Shown: positions 17,039 to 25,138 of the stretch, piece by piece
Layout of the letters: every line of letters begins with the position of its first letter
Position numbering within the stretch: position 1 is the first letter of the stretch
Assembly: GCF_020857975.1 (NCBI RefSeq)
Contig: NZ_JACWUO010000010.1
Location: 1-64,000 of the forward strand
DNA length: 64,000 bases
Direction: 5' to 3'
Source: Stenotrophomonas rhizophila
Lineage (GTDB): Bacteria > Pseudomonadota > Gammaproteobacteria > Xanthomonadales > Xanthomonadaceae
The notes under the pieces: model-generated
Told to the model about the DNA's origin: nothing
The model's input: only the letters and a program-made list of their open reading frames with translations
Database searches by the model: none
Position numbers and translations under genes: made by a program

Positions 17039-17100
17039 GGTAGGGTCGGTCCCCAGACGACTGCCGATACCAATGATCGGCACGGTGACGCATTGCGCCT
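17039..17100 (+). repeat. Dispersed repeat, copy c (GGTAGGGTCGG family)
   Basis: GGTAGGGTCGGTCCCCAGAC, then GACTGCCGATACCAATGATC, then GGCACGGTGACGCATTGCGCC. It matches copy d at 17492 nearly base for base in the first two blocks, and copy a at 42 in the same blocks and in the tail. Confidence 0.7.
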
Positions 17101-17207
17101 CGCCGAAGAAACGCTGTTTTGATCATGATCATGCGCCACCAACATTGCACCACCATTTGCAACGTCGGGTCTGCGCGTAGAGCGGCGGCTGCCTTGGTTC
17201 CGCGTGT

Positions 17208-17396
17208 GGGCGAGGAAGGGGTAGGCCCTGGCCGGACACGCGTGAACCCCGCTCCGCGGCCCGGCCCAGCCGCTGGCGGCTGTGCGTTCGGACGCATGCG
17301 AGGCAGTGCCTCGCAAGCAATGCGCCCTCACCCATGGGGCTTATCGCAGCATCCATGCTGCTCAAAGTCCGGCCAGGGCCTACCCCTTCCTCGCCC
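17208..17396. repeat. Variable-arm hairpin element 1 (30-bp arms, conserved loop)
   Basis: The arms 17208-17237 and 17367-17396 are perfect 30-base reverse complements. The 129-base loop begins ACGCGTGAACCC and ends CCCATGGGGCTTATCGCAGC plus ATCCATGCTGCTCAAA. These two ends together equal the whole 49-base loop of element 2 (read in the opposite direction), while the arms of the two elements are unrelated. Between the two ends, about 80 extra bases hold small hairpins (about 17268-17281, 17283-17296, and 17298-17314 with a 7-bp stem). I know no name for it. Confidence 0.8.
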
Positions 17397-17491
17397 TGCC
17401 GACATTTTCCTCGACGGGTAGAGGATCAAGAGCCTGTAAAAGCCGGTCAGCCCCCCTACTCGCATTGAATGATGACCTGCGATTGGCAATT

Positions 17492-17539
17492 GGTAGGTTC
17501 GGTCCCCAGACGACTGCCAATACCACTGATCGGCACGGT
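17492..17539 (+). repeat. Dispersed repeat, copy d (GGTAGGGTCGG family)
   Basis: GGTAGGTTCGGTCCCCAGAC, GACTGCCAATACCACTGATC, GGCACGGT. Both this copy and copy c follow a GCGATTGG string. Just after it, 16 bases (17540-17555) equal the inner end of the left arm of element 1 at 17222-17237. Confidence 0.7.
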
Positions 17540-17685
17540 TAGGCCCTGGCCGGACCCTGTCGACATTTTCCTCGGCGGATGGAAGATCAAGAGCGCCTGG
17601 AACCCGCCGCTGTACGTCGGTAGAGATGACCCTGCACCCATCGCGGACCGCCGTTGATTTCCTTTCCGCCAACGCTGAACCGTCT

Positions 17686-17796
17686 GGGGGCGCGGGGTGG
17701 GAGGGGGTAGCGGGGCTTTGAGCAGCATGGATGCTGCGATAAGCCCCATGGATGGGTTCACGCGTGCCCCGCTACCCCCTCCCACCCCGCGCCCCC
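17686..17796. repeat. Variable-arm hairpin element 2 (31-bp arms, conserved loop)
   Basis: The arms 17686-17716 and 17766-17796 are perfect 31-base reverse complements, very G-rich on one side. Pairing resumes outside with CCGTCT (17680-17685) and AGACGG (17803-17808) around a six-base bulge. The 49-base loop 17717-17765 holds GCAGCATGGATGCTGC, itself a hairpin, and equals the loop ends of element 1 in reverse. The 36-base identity with element 1 is 17716-17751 against 17332-17367, inverted. Confidence 0.82.
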
Positions 17797-17817
17797 GCGC
17801 GCAGACGGTCAACAGCT

Positions 17818-17858
17818 AACGCTTTAAGCTTTAACGCTTTAACGCTTTAACGCTTTAA
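17818..17858 (+). repeat. Eight-base tandem repeat (AACGCTTT)
   Basis: AACGCTTT occurs at 17818, 17833, 17841 and 17849, with a seven-base variant AAGCTTT at 17826. It is AT-rich against GC-rich surroundings and lies between hairpin element 2 and the end of the DUF819 gene. The copy number could vary by slippage. Confidence 0.8.
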
Positions 17859-17918
17859 CACCCTCCAGCATCACACGCACGGCATGTCTCTACGGCTGAC
17901 GCCGGCCAACACCAGACG

Positions 17919-19160
17919 TCAGCCGCCGGCCATGGCCCGCAGCGTAATCCCGACGATGTAGGCCAGATACGTCCCGGTCGCATACCCCATCGTGCCCAGC
18001 AGCACCCCGACCGGGGCCAATGACGGGTGGAACGCCGCGGCCACCACCGGGGCAGAGGCCGGGCCGCCGATGTTGGACTGCGAACCGATCGCGAAATAGA
18101 AGAACGGCACCTTCAATACCATCGCCAATGCCAGCAACAGGCCGATGTGCACCGCGATCCAGATGATGCCCAGCAGGAACAGCCACGGACGGTCCAGCAG
18201 CGCCAGCAGGTCCATCTGCATGCCGATGCAGGCGATCAGGAAGTACAGCAGCAGCGAGCCCAGCTTCGACGCCCCCGCCCCTTCCAGGTTGCGTGCACGG
18301 GTGAAGCTCAGGCCCAGGCCACAGGTCGTTGAAATCACCACCACCCACACGAACGGCGCATCCAGACTGAACTGCGACGCCCAGGAGACATGCCCCTTGA
18401 ACCACGCCGAGACCGGCCCGGCAATCGCATGCGCCAGACCCACCGTACCGAAGGCCACCGCCACGATCAGCATCAGGTCGGTCAGGCTGGCCACCCGCTC
18501 ATGCTCGCTCTGGAACTTCTCGATGCGTGCCTTGAGCGCGTCGATGCCGGAGGTATCGGCGCCGCTGCGCGCATCGATCCTGGCCGCGCTGCCGGCCAGG
18601 AAGATCAGCGCGGCCATCCACACATAGCCCACGCCCACATCGATCACCGCGAACTGGCCGAACGTGGTCGCGTTGACATCGAACACCTCGCGCATCGCCA
18701 GCATGTTGGCGCCACCGCCGATCCAGCTGCCGGCCAGCGCAGCCATGCCCGCCCAGGTATCGCCGGCCACGGTGGCCGGGTGCAGCCACTTCATCAGCTG
18801 GAACGCCACCACCGCGCCCAGCATGATGCTGAAGGACGCGCCCAGGTACATCACGATCAGTTTCGGCCCCAGCCGCAGGATGCCCTTGATGTCCACCGCC
18901 AGGGTGAGCAGCACCAGCGCGGCCGGCAGCAGGATGTCGCGCGCCACCGGGTTGTACAGGCGCGTGTTCTGCCCGTCGATCAGCCCGACCGTGTTGTAGA
19001 TGCCCGGAATCAGGTAGCACAGCAACAATGCCGGCACGATGGCATAAAACTGTTTCCACGGGCCCTGCTGGCGCGAGGCGGTCCAGAACACCGCACCGAG
19101 GGTGGCGGCGATCAGGCCGAAGACGACGATGTCGTTCTGGATCAGAGGGGGTGCTTTCAC
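17919..19160 (-). CDS. DUF819 family membrane permease-like protein
   Basis: The 413-residue protein has about 10-12 membrane helices and the DUF819 (YjcL) marks: LLLCYLIPGIYNTVGLI, WIGGGANMLAMREVF and FAIGSQSNIGGPASAPVVAAAFHPSLAPVGVLLG, where Gly/Asn-rich half-helices suggest a transport path. Function unknown; a role as an ion or small-acid transporter is possible. I start it at the GTG at 19160 (VKAPPLIQNDIVVFG) because the open frame further upstream runs through a SMAG repeat (19178-19208) and would give a spurious extension. Confidence 0.85.
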   Translation of the reverse strand: MKAPPLIQNDIVVFGLIAATLGAVFWTASRQQGPWKQFYAIVPALLLCYLIPGIYNTVGLIDGQNTRLYNPVARDILLPAALVLLTLAVDIKGILRLGPKLIVMYLGASFSIMLGAVVAFQLMKWLHPATVAGDTWAGMAALAGSWIGGGANMLAMREVFDVNATTFGQFAVIDVGVGYVWMAALIFLAGSAARIDARSGADTSGIDALKARIEKFQSEHERVASLTDLMLIVAVAFGTVGLAHAIAGPVSAWFKGHVSWASQFSLDAPFVWVVVISTTCGLGLSFTRARNLEGAGASKLGSLLLYFLIACIGMQMDLLALLDRPWLFLLGIIWIAVHIGLLLALAMVLKVPFFYFAIGSQSNIGGPASAPVVAAAFHPSLAPVGVLLGTMGYATGTYLAYIVGITLRAMAGG

Positions 19161-19177
19161 GGGTATGGAATGCCTGC

Positions 19178-19208
19178 GTAGTGCCGGCCGCTGGCCGGCA
19201 ACCTCATG
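19178..19208 (+). repeat. SMAG (GTAG) repeat, single unit
   Basis: GTAG at 19178-19181, hairpin TGCCGGCCGCTGGCCGGCA, then ACCTCATG. It is identical to the first unit at 10277. It sits about 20 bases upstream of the DUF819 start codon. Confidence 0.88.
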
Positions 19209-19296
19209 GATGTGGGACACGCGATACAACCGCCAGCCATGCGCCGGCAGCACCGATGGCAAAGCGCCGCCCCCAGGGGCGGCGCTTCAATCGGGC

Positions 19297-21360
19297 TTAT
19301 TCGCCGATGTGCTGCTTCAGCCAGCCGTTGACGGTGTCGTGCCACTGCACGCTGTTCTGCGGCTTGAGCACCCAGTGGTTCTCGTCCGGGAAGTACAGGA
19401 ATTTGGACTCGATGCCCTGACGCTGGGCGGCAGTGAACGCAGCCAGGCCCTGTTCGACCGGGATGCGGTAATCCAGCTGGCCGTGGATGATCAGGATCGG
19501 CTTCTTCCAGTCGGCCACGTGGTTGACCGGGTTGAACTTCTCGTAGTTGGCCGCCTTCTGGTACGGCGTACCGCCCTGCTCCCACTCGGTGAACCACAGC
19601 TCTTCGGTGGCATAACCCATCATGCGCTGGTCGAACACGCCGTCATGGTTGACCAGGCACTTCCACGGCTGGTTCCAGTTGCCTGCGATCCAGTTGACCA
19701 TGAAGCCGCCGTAGCTGGCGCCCAGCGCGCACGCCTTGTCGCCGTTGAGGAACGGGTACTGCTTCTGCGCGGCGGCCCAGCCCTTCTGCAGGTCTTCCAG
19801 AGGGCGGTCGCCCCAGTGCTGGCTGATCGCATCGGTGAAGTCCTGGCCGTAGCCGGTGGAACCGTGGAAGTCGATCATCACCACCGCATAGCCCTGGCCG
19901 GCATAGGTCTGCGGGTTCCAGCGGTAGCTCCAGCCGTTGCCGAAGCTGCCCTGCGGACCACCGTGGATCAGGAACGCCACCGGGTAGGTCTTGCCTTCCT
20001 GGTAGTTGTACGGCTTGACCACATAGCCGTGCACGGTGTCGTTGTTCCAGCCCTTGAACTGGAACTGCTCATAATCGCCGAAGGCCACGTCGGGCAGCAT
20101 CTGCGCCGCGCTCGGGGTGATTTCGCGCGGGCTGCTGCCGTCGGTGCCGGCGACGATGATCTGGTCGCCGCTCTTCAGGCTGTTCTTCGTATAGGCCAGG
20201 GTGCCGCCGGCAACCACCGGCGAGCCGATGCTGCCGCCTTCGGCGACGACGGTGGCCTTGCCGGTGGCGAAATCGATGTTGAACAGGCGGTGCTCGCCCA
20301 GGTCGTCGGCGCCGGTGTAGAAGCTGCCGCCATCGTCGGCCAGCACGATTTCACCGGCCGAGCGGTCCCAGCCCGGCGCGATCTCGCGCGCCTTGCCGGT
20401 GGCCAGGTCCAGCGCCATCACCGCGAAGCGGTCGGCTTCGAAACCGGGGCGCTTCATCGCGCGGTAGTACAAGGTCTTGCCATCGGCGCTGAACACCGGG
20501 CCGGCATCCCAGGCCGGGTTGGACGCGGTCAGGTTGACCGGCGCCTGCTTGCCATCGGCATCCAGGCGGTACAGGTCGAAGTTGGTCGACCACGGCTCCT
20601 GCTTGCCGGCCACGCGGATGCTGGCCACCACGCTCCTGCCGTCCGGTGCCCAGGCGAAGTCATCATTGCCGCCGAACGGCTTGGACGGCGCATCGCCGTC
20701 CAGGGTGGCGCTGATCGCCGAGGCGCCCTTCACTGCGGCGGCCTTGGCCGCCGGCAGCGGGGCCACGAACAAGGTGTTGCGGCGGCCATCGTTCCAGGTA
20801 TCCCAATGGCGCACGAACATGCTGTCGAACACCTCGCCGGTGTTCTTGCGCGCCTTGTGCGCGTCCAGCTTCTTGCTGGTGCAGGCCAGGTCCGAACCGC
20901 AGGCCTGGAACACGCCGCTGCTGAAGACCACCCGGTCGCCCTGCGGGGAGACCCGGAAGCTGTCCACATCGACCGGGAAATCGGTGAGCTGGCGCGGGTT
21001 GCCGCCACCGATCGGCAGCGCGTACAGCTGCTGGCTGCCGCCCTTGGCACTGAGGAAATACACCGTGCCGCCATCGGCGGACAGCGCGGCCGAGTTGACG
21101 TTCCAGCCGGCCGGGGTGAGCGGCTTGGGCGGGGCGGCGTCGCGGGTACGCAGGTTGCGGATGAACAGGCCGGTGCTGGTCTTGCCCTCGGCACCGGCCA
21201 CGCGCTTGGCGAACACCACGGTGCCGCCGTCGACGGTCAGCAACGGGGCCGAAACCCGATCCAGCGCGACCATGTCGCGCACATCCAGGCCACGCGTGGC
21301 GGCCAGCGACGGCAACGCGGTCAGCAGGCACAACGGCAGCAGGGCGTAACGAAGTTTCAT
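19297..21360 (-). CDS. S9-family serine peptidase (prolyl oligopeptidase/dipeptidyl peptidase type)
   Basis: The 687-residue protein has a signal peptide (KLRYALLPLCLLTALPSLAA). Residues about 30-400 form the beta-propeller of repeated 'SADGG.VYF' blades, and residues about 430-687 the alpha/beta hydrolase. The nucleophile is in GASYGGFM, the Asp in IIHGQLDYRIP and the His in ENHWVLKP. FLIHGGPQGSFGNGWSYRWN is the oxyanion region. It likely trims peptides in the periplasm. The ATG at 21360 is chosen for its signal peptide. An OPT transporter gene lies upstream on the same strand, 411 bases away. Confidence 0.92.
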   Translation of the reverse strand: MKLRYALLPLCLLTALPSLAATRGLDVRDMVALDRVSAPLLTVDGGTVVFAKRVAGAEGKTSTGLFIRNLRTRDAAPPKPLTPAGWNVNSAALSADGGTVYFLSAKGGSQQLYALPIGGGNPRQLTDFPVDVDSFRVSPQGDRVVFSSGVFQACGSDLACTSKKLDAHKARKNTGEVFDSMFVRHWDTWNDGRRNTLFVAPLPAAKAAAVKGASAISATLDGDAPSKPFGGNDDFAWAPDGRSVVASIRVAGKQEPWSTNFDLYRLDADGKQAPVNLTASNPAWDAGPVFSADGKTLYYRAMKRPGFEADRFAVMALDLATGKAREIAPGWDRSAGEIVLADDGGSFYTGADDLGEHRLFNIDFATGKATVVAEGGSIGSPVVAGGTLAYTKNSLKSGDQIIVAGTDGSSPREITPSAAQMLPDVAFGDYEQFQFKGWNNDTVHGYVVKPYNYQEGKTYPVAFLIHGGPQGSFGNGWSYRWNPQTYAGQGYAVVMIDFHGSTGYGQDFTDAISQHWGDRPLEDLQKGWAAAQKQYPFLNGDKACALGASYGGFMVNWIAGNWNQPWKCLVNHDGVFDQRMMGYATEELWFTEWEQGGTPYQKAANYEKFNPVNHVADWKKPILIIHGQLDYRIPVEQGLAAFTAAQRQGIESKFLYFPDENHWVLKPQNSVQWHDTVNGWLKQHIGE

Positions 21361-21771
21361 CGGGTTCTCCGCGGGACGGCAAAGCGCCGATGGTAGGGCC
21401 GCACGGAGGGCGGCGCAAACGCCATGGGTCATGGGTGCCGGTTGTGCATTTGCACAGCGCGCGCCGGCTTTTGCGGCATGCCCGGCCTGCGGCCGCAGCG
21501 CCCGCAGGCACGTTGCCGCCGCCCGCGTCGGCAATGGACATCGAATCCCCGCGCCACGCCCGTCACCGGCATCCACCGGCCCGAATCTGCGCAAGCCGGA
21601 CAGGAAACCGCTGCATCCAGGCCACGCCCCTAACGCAGGCAGAGCCCCCCTTGAGTAAGGGGGGCGCGGCGACAGCCGCCGAGGTTGTGGGTGATGGTCA
21701 GAGGGGCCCGCGTTATGCCCAGCAGAACGTGGGGCTGTTGCGGAATCCGCAACAGCTTCCCCTCCCCTCGC
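21361..21771. other. Intergenic region with two hairpins
   Basis: These 411 bases carry the promoter region of the S9 peptidase and the downstream region of the OPT gene. GCCCCCCTT/AAGGGGGGC (21644-21665) and GCTGTTGCGG/CCGCAACAGC (21734-21756) can fold. The second lies 16 bases after the OPT stop and may be its terminator, though no U run follows. I see no gene. Confidence 0.5.
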
Positions 21772-23742
21772 CTAGACCTTGCCGCCCGACCTCTTGCCGG
21801 TGCGGTAGATCAGCCAGCCCACCACGAACAGCACGGCCAGGCCGATCCAGTCCGCACCGGGCAGGGCGAACGGCAGGGCCAGCACGTCGGCACGGCCGCT
21901 GAGCACGATCGGCACCGCAATGGCGATACCCATCAGCGCCTCGCCGGTGATCAGGCCGGCGGCGAACAGCACGCCCGGCTTGTGCACGCGGTCGCGGCCT
22001 TCCTCGTCTTCGGCACGCACCTTGTGGAAACGCTCGACCAGGTAGGAAATCAGGCCACCGAGGAAGATCGGCACCATCAGTTCCAGCGGCAGGTAGATGC
22101 CGATCGCCGCGGCCAGCACCGGCACGCGGAAGCGTGCGTTGCGCGACTTCAGCCAACCGTCCAGGGCGATGATCAGCGCACCGATGCCGGCGCCGATGGC
22201 GATGAAGGTCCACGGCAGCTGCCCGCCGAACAGGCCCTTGGCCACCGATGCCATCAGGTTGGCCTGCGGTGCGGCCAGCGCGTTGGGATGGGCGGCGGTG
22301 GGGGCACCGATGCCGTAGGCGGTGGCCAGCAGGTTCAGCACCGGGGCCATGATCAGCGCGCACGAGAACGCGCCGATGCCCAGCATCAGCTGCTGTTTCC
22401 ACGGCGTGGCGCCGACGATGTAGCCGGCCTTGAGGTCCTGCAGGTTGTCGCCACCGACCGCGGCGGCACAGCACACCACCGCGCCGATCATGATCGCGGC
22501 CACTGCGCCCAACGGCGCGCCACCGACGCCGACCGGGGTCAGCCCGCTCTTGCCCAGCAGCAGCACCAGCACCGCCGAGGCAAACAGGATGGTGGAGATG
22601 GTGATGCCCGACACCGGGTTGTTGGACGAACCGATCAGGCCGGCCAGGTAGGCCGACACCGACACGAACAGGAAGCCGGCGACGATCATGATCAGGGTCA
22701 TCGGGATCGACACGTGCCACTGGCCGACGATGCCCTGGTACAGCGCCAGCAGCGGCAGGGTGAACACCACCAGCGCCACCAGCATCCACTTCATCGGCAG
22801 GTCGCGCTCGGTTTCGGCCACGGCCGGGCCGCCGCTCTTGCGCGCGGCGGCAAAGCCGCTCTTGACCCCGCTGAGCAGCGATTTGCGCAGCGAGATCAGG
22901 GTCCAGACGCCGCCGATCAGCATCGCGCCCACGCCCAGGTAGCGCATCTTGGCGCTCCAGATCGCAAAGGCCGCATCGGTCGAGGACGCGGTGGCGATCA
23001 AGGCGGCCAGCGCCGGGTCGGTGTCCATGAAGAAGGCCTGGTACAGCGGAATGGCGATATGCCAGGACAGGATGGAGCCGGACACCACCACGATGCCGAC
23101 GTTGAGGCCGACGATATAGCCCACGCCGAGCAGCGCCGGCGACAGGTTGGTGCCGATGAAGGCGGTGATCTTGGAACTGCCGATATAGGCCGACTGTGCC
23201 CAGGCATCGGGAATCAGGCGCATGCCGCTGGCCGCGGCCACCTTCACGAAGGCGCCGATCACCGCCGATACGGCGAGGATCTTCAGGCCCGGGCCGGGGT
23301 TTTCACCGGCCTTGAGCACTTCGGCGGCCGCCTTGCCTTCCGGGAAGGGCAGCGGGTCTTCGACGATCATCGAGCGCCGCAGCGGCACCGAGAACAGTAC
23401 CCCGAGCAGGCCGCCCAGGCCGGCGATGCCCAGCACCCACCAGTACTTGAAGTCCGGCCAGTAGCCCATGATCACCAGCGCGGGGATGGTGAAGATCACC
23501 CCGGCGGCGATCGACGAGCCGGCCGAGGCGCCGGTCTGGACGATGTTGTTTTCAAGGATGGTGCCACCGCCCAGCAGGCGCAGCACACCCATGGAAATCA
23601 CCGCGGCGGGAATGGCGGTGGCGATGGTCAGGCCTGCGAACAGACCCAGGTAGGCGTTGGCGGCGGACAGAATCACCGCCAGCACGATGGCAAGCACCAC
23701 CGCGCGGAAGGTAAGCTGCTTGGGCGCAGCGTCGTTGTTCAT
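21772..23742 (-). CDS. OPT family oligopeptide transporter
   Basis: The 656-residue protein has about 14-16 membrane helices. Family marks include LGLFAGLTIATAIPAAVISMGVLR, the ENNIVQTGASAGSSIAAGVIFTIPA segment (NIVQT-ASAG), PFPEGKAAAEVLKAG, and near the middle VGGDNLQDLKAGYIVGATPWKQQL. OPT proteins import peptides or metal chelates by proton symport. The ATG at 23742 (MNNDAAPKQLTFRAV) follows AGCAGGGGC. With two S9 peptidases and a POT transporter nearby, peptide uptake is the likely job. Confidence 0.92.
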   Translation of the reverse strand: MNNDAAPKQLTFRAVVLAIVLAVILSAANAYLGLFAGLTIATAIPAAVISMGVLRLLGGGTILENNIVQTGASAGSSIAAGVIFTIPALVIMGYWPDFKYWWVLGIAGLGGLLGVLFSVPLRRSMIVEDPLPFPEGKAAAEVLKAGENPGPGLKILAVSAVIGAFVKVAAASGMRLIPDAWAQSAYIGSSKITAFIGTNLSPALLGVGYIVGLNVGIVVVSGSILSWHIAIPLYQAFFMDTDPALAALIATASSTDAAFAIWSAKMRYLGVGAMLIGGVWTLISLRKSLLSGVKSGFAAARKSGGPAVAETERDLPMKWMLVALVVFTLPLLALYQGIVGQWHVSIPMTLIMIVAGFLFVSVSAYLAGLIGSSNNPVSGITISTILFASAVLVLLLGKSGLTPVGVGGAPLGAVAAIMIGAVVCCAAAVGGDNLQDLKAGYIVGATPWKQQLMLGIGAFSCALIMAPVLNLLATAYGIGAPTAAHPNALAAPQANLMASVAKGLFGGQLPWTFIAIGAGIGALIIALDGWLKSRNARFRVPVLAAAIGIYLPLELMVPIFLGGLISYLVERFHKVRAEDEEGRDRVHKPGVLFAAGLITGEALMGIAIAVPIVLSGRADVLALPFALPGADWIGLAVLFVVGWLIYRTGKRSGGKV

Positions 23743-23905
23743 GGAAGCCCCTGCTGGCAAAAAATCCCTTGCACGCTAGCGTTCATGTCTTGGCAAGTCC
23801 AGCGCTTGTACCGGCGATTGGCCGGCAGCACGGCATGGCGCCCGCTGGAATCATCAACCGCCGCAGTCGGCAAAGCCACGGCCACAGCGGCCATCCCGCA
23901 TTGTT

Positions 23906-25090
23906 ATGTTATATCCTGTCACGCCAGACCTGGCAGCGCCCGTGGCCCCAGCCTCTCCCCGCCTGACCTCGATCGACCAGCTGCGCGGCACGGTGATCGT
24001 GCTGATGCTGCTCGACCATGTGCGCGAGACCTTCTTCCTGCACGCCCAGGTGGCCGACCCGATGGCGGTGGACCAGGTCGAACCGGCACTGTTCGTCAGC
24101 CGGCTGCTGGCCCACCTGTGCGCGCCGGTGTTCGTGCTGCTCACCGGCCTGTCGGCCTGGCTGTACGGCGGCGGCCAGGCCCAGGGCCGGCGCGCGGCGG
24201 CGGCCTTCCTGCTCAAGCGCGGGCTGTTCCTGGTGGCGCTGGAAGTGCTGGTGGTGAATTTCGCCTGGACCCTGCAGTTCCCGCCGAGCGTGATCTACCT
24301 GCAGGTGATCTGGGCGATCGGGTTGAGCATGATCGCGCTGGCCGGGCTGCTGTGGCTGCCACGCGGGGCGTTGGCAGTCGTGGCGCTGGCGTTGATCGCC
24401 GGCCACAACCTGCTCGATGGCGTGCAGGTGCACGGGAATGGCGCGTTGGCGGTGCTGTGGAAAGTACTGCACCAGCGCGACTGGATCGACCTGGGCGAGC
24501 ACCTGCGCCTGCGCACCTCGTACCCGGTGCTGCCGTGGGTCGGGGTGATCGCGCTGGGTTACGTATTGGGGCCGTGGTTCGCGCGTGGCGGTGATGCGGT
24601 GCTGCGCCGGAAACGGCTGCTGTGGGCCGGTGGCGGGGCGCTGCTGGGGTTCGTCGTGCTGCGCGCGCTCAATGTCTATGGCGATGCGCCGTGGCAGGCG
24701 CTGGGCCCGGCCGGGCAGACCGTGATGAGCTTCTTCAATGTCACCAAGTACCCGCCGTCGCTGCTGTTCGTGCTGCTCACCGTAGGCGTGGGGCTGTTGC
24801 TGCTGCGCCTGTACGAGCGCCCGGCGGTGGCCAGGGCCCTGGCGCCGTTGGCCGACATCGGCGCGGCGCCGATGTTCTTCTACCTGCTGCACCTGTATGT
24901 GCTGAAGCTGCTGTATGTACTGGCCGAAGCCCAATGGGGGCAGACCCACGGCGGGTATTTCGGGGTGGACCACGTCGCCACGCTGTGGGCGATCACCGCC
25001 GTGCTGGCGCTGGCGTTGTACTGGCCGACCCGGGCGTTTGCGCGGTTGAAAGCGCGGCGGCGGGATATCGCGTGGTTGCGGTACCTGTGA
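23906..25090 (+). CDS. DUF1624 / heparan-alpha-glucosaminide N-acetyltransferase-like membrane protein
   Basis: The 394-residue protein has about 10 membrane helices. The N-terminal RLTSIDQLRGTVIVLMLLDHVRETFF is the family signature (S-x-D-x-x-R-G, later DH). The closing helices contain PMFFYLLHLYVLKLL. Relatives move acetyl groups across membranes to sugars, but for most bacterial members the substrate is unknown. The ATG at 23906 lies in an AT-rich box (TTATGTTATATCC) that could be a -10 element, in which case a GTG at 23942 would be the start. Confidence 0.78.
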   Translation: MLYPVTPDLAAPVAPASPRLTSIDQLRGTVIVLMLLDHVRETFFLHAQVADPMAVDQVEPALFVSRLLAHLCAPVFVLLTGLSAWLYGGGQAQGRRAAAAFLLKRGLFLVALEVLVVNFAWTLQFPPSVIYLQVIWAIGLSMIALAGLLWLPRGALAVVALALIAGHNLLDGVQVHGNGALAVLWKVLHQRDWIDLGEHLRLRTSYPVLPWVGVIALGYVLGPWFARGGDAVLRRKRLLWAGGGALLGFVVLRALNVYGDAPWQALGPAGQTVMSFFNVTKYPPSLLFVLLTVGVGLLLLRLYERPAVARALAPLADIGAAPMFFYLLHLYVLKLLYVLAEAQWGQTHGGYFGVDHVATLWAITAVLALALYWPTRAFARLKARRRDIAWLRYL

Positions 25091-25138
25091 GGCGAACGTG
25101 GCTCCTATAATTGCCGCCTCTTTGCCGTTGCCACTTCG

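Larger units (their letters stand above)
16869..17918. other. Gene-free, repeat-rich kilobase
   Basis: No open frame here looks like a real protein. The stretch holds a duplicated 3' fragment of the preceding gene, two copies of a dispersed repeat, two giant hairpins that share one loop sequence, a direct repeat of about 40 bases (17397-17436 and 17556-17598), and an 8-base tandem repeat. Separate entries describe them. Such density suggests a landing site for repeat elements or a source of structured RNA. Confidence 0.7.

Noticed and set aside
17818..17858. CRISPR-like repeats.
   Set aside because: The units are eight bases with no spacers and no cas genes nearby; it is a simple tandem repeat. 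I saw no CRISPR array anywhere in the window.
17894..17924. Hairpin CGGCTGACG/CGTCAGCCG at the end of the DUF819 gene as a terminator.
   Set aside because: The loop is 15 bases, the stem overlaps the stop codon and no U run follows on the transcribed strand.
19161..19262. N-terminal extension of the DUF819 protein to 19262.
   Set aside because: The extra 34 codons are translated SMAG repeat and lack homology-like character; the GTG at 19160 gives a sensible start.
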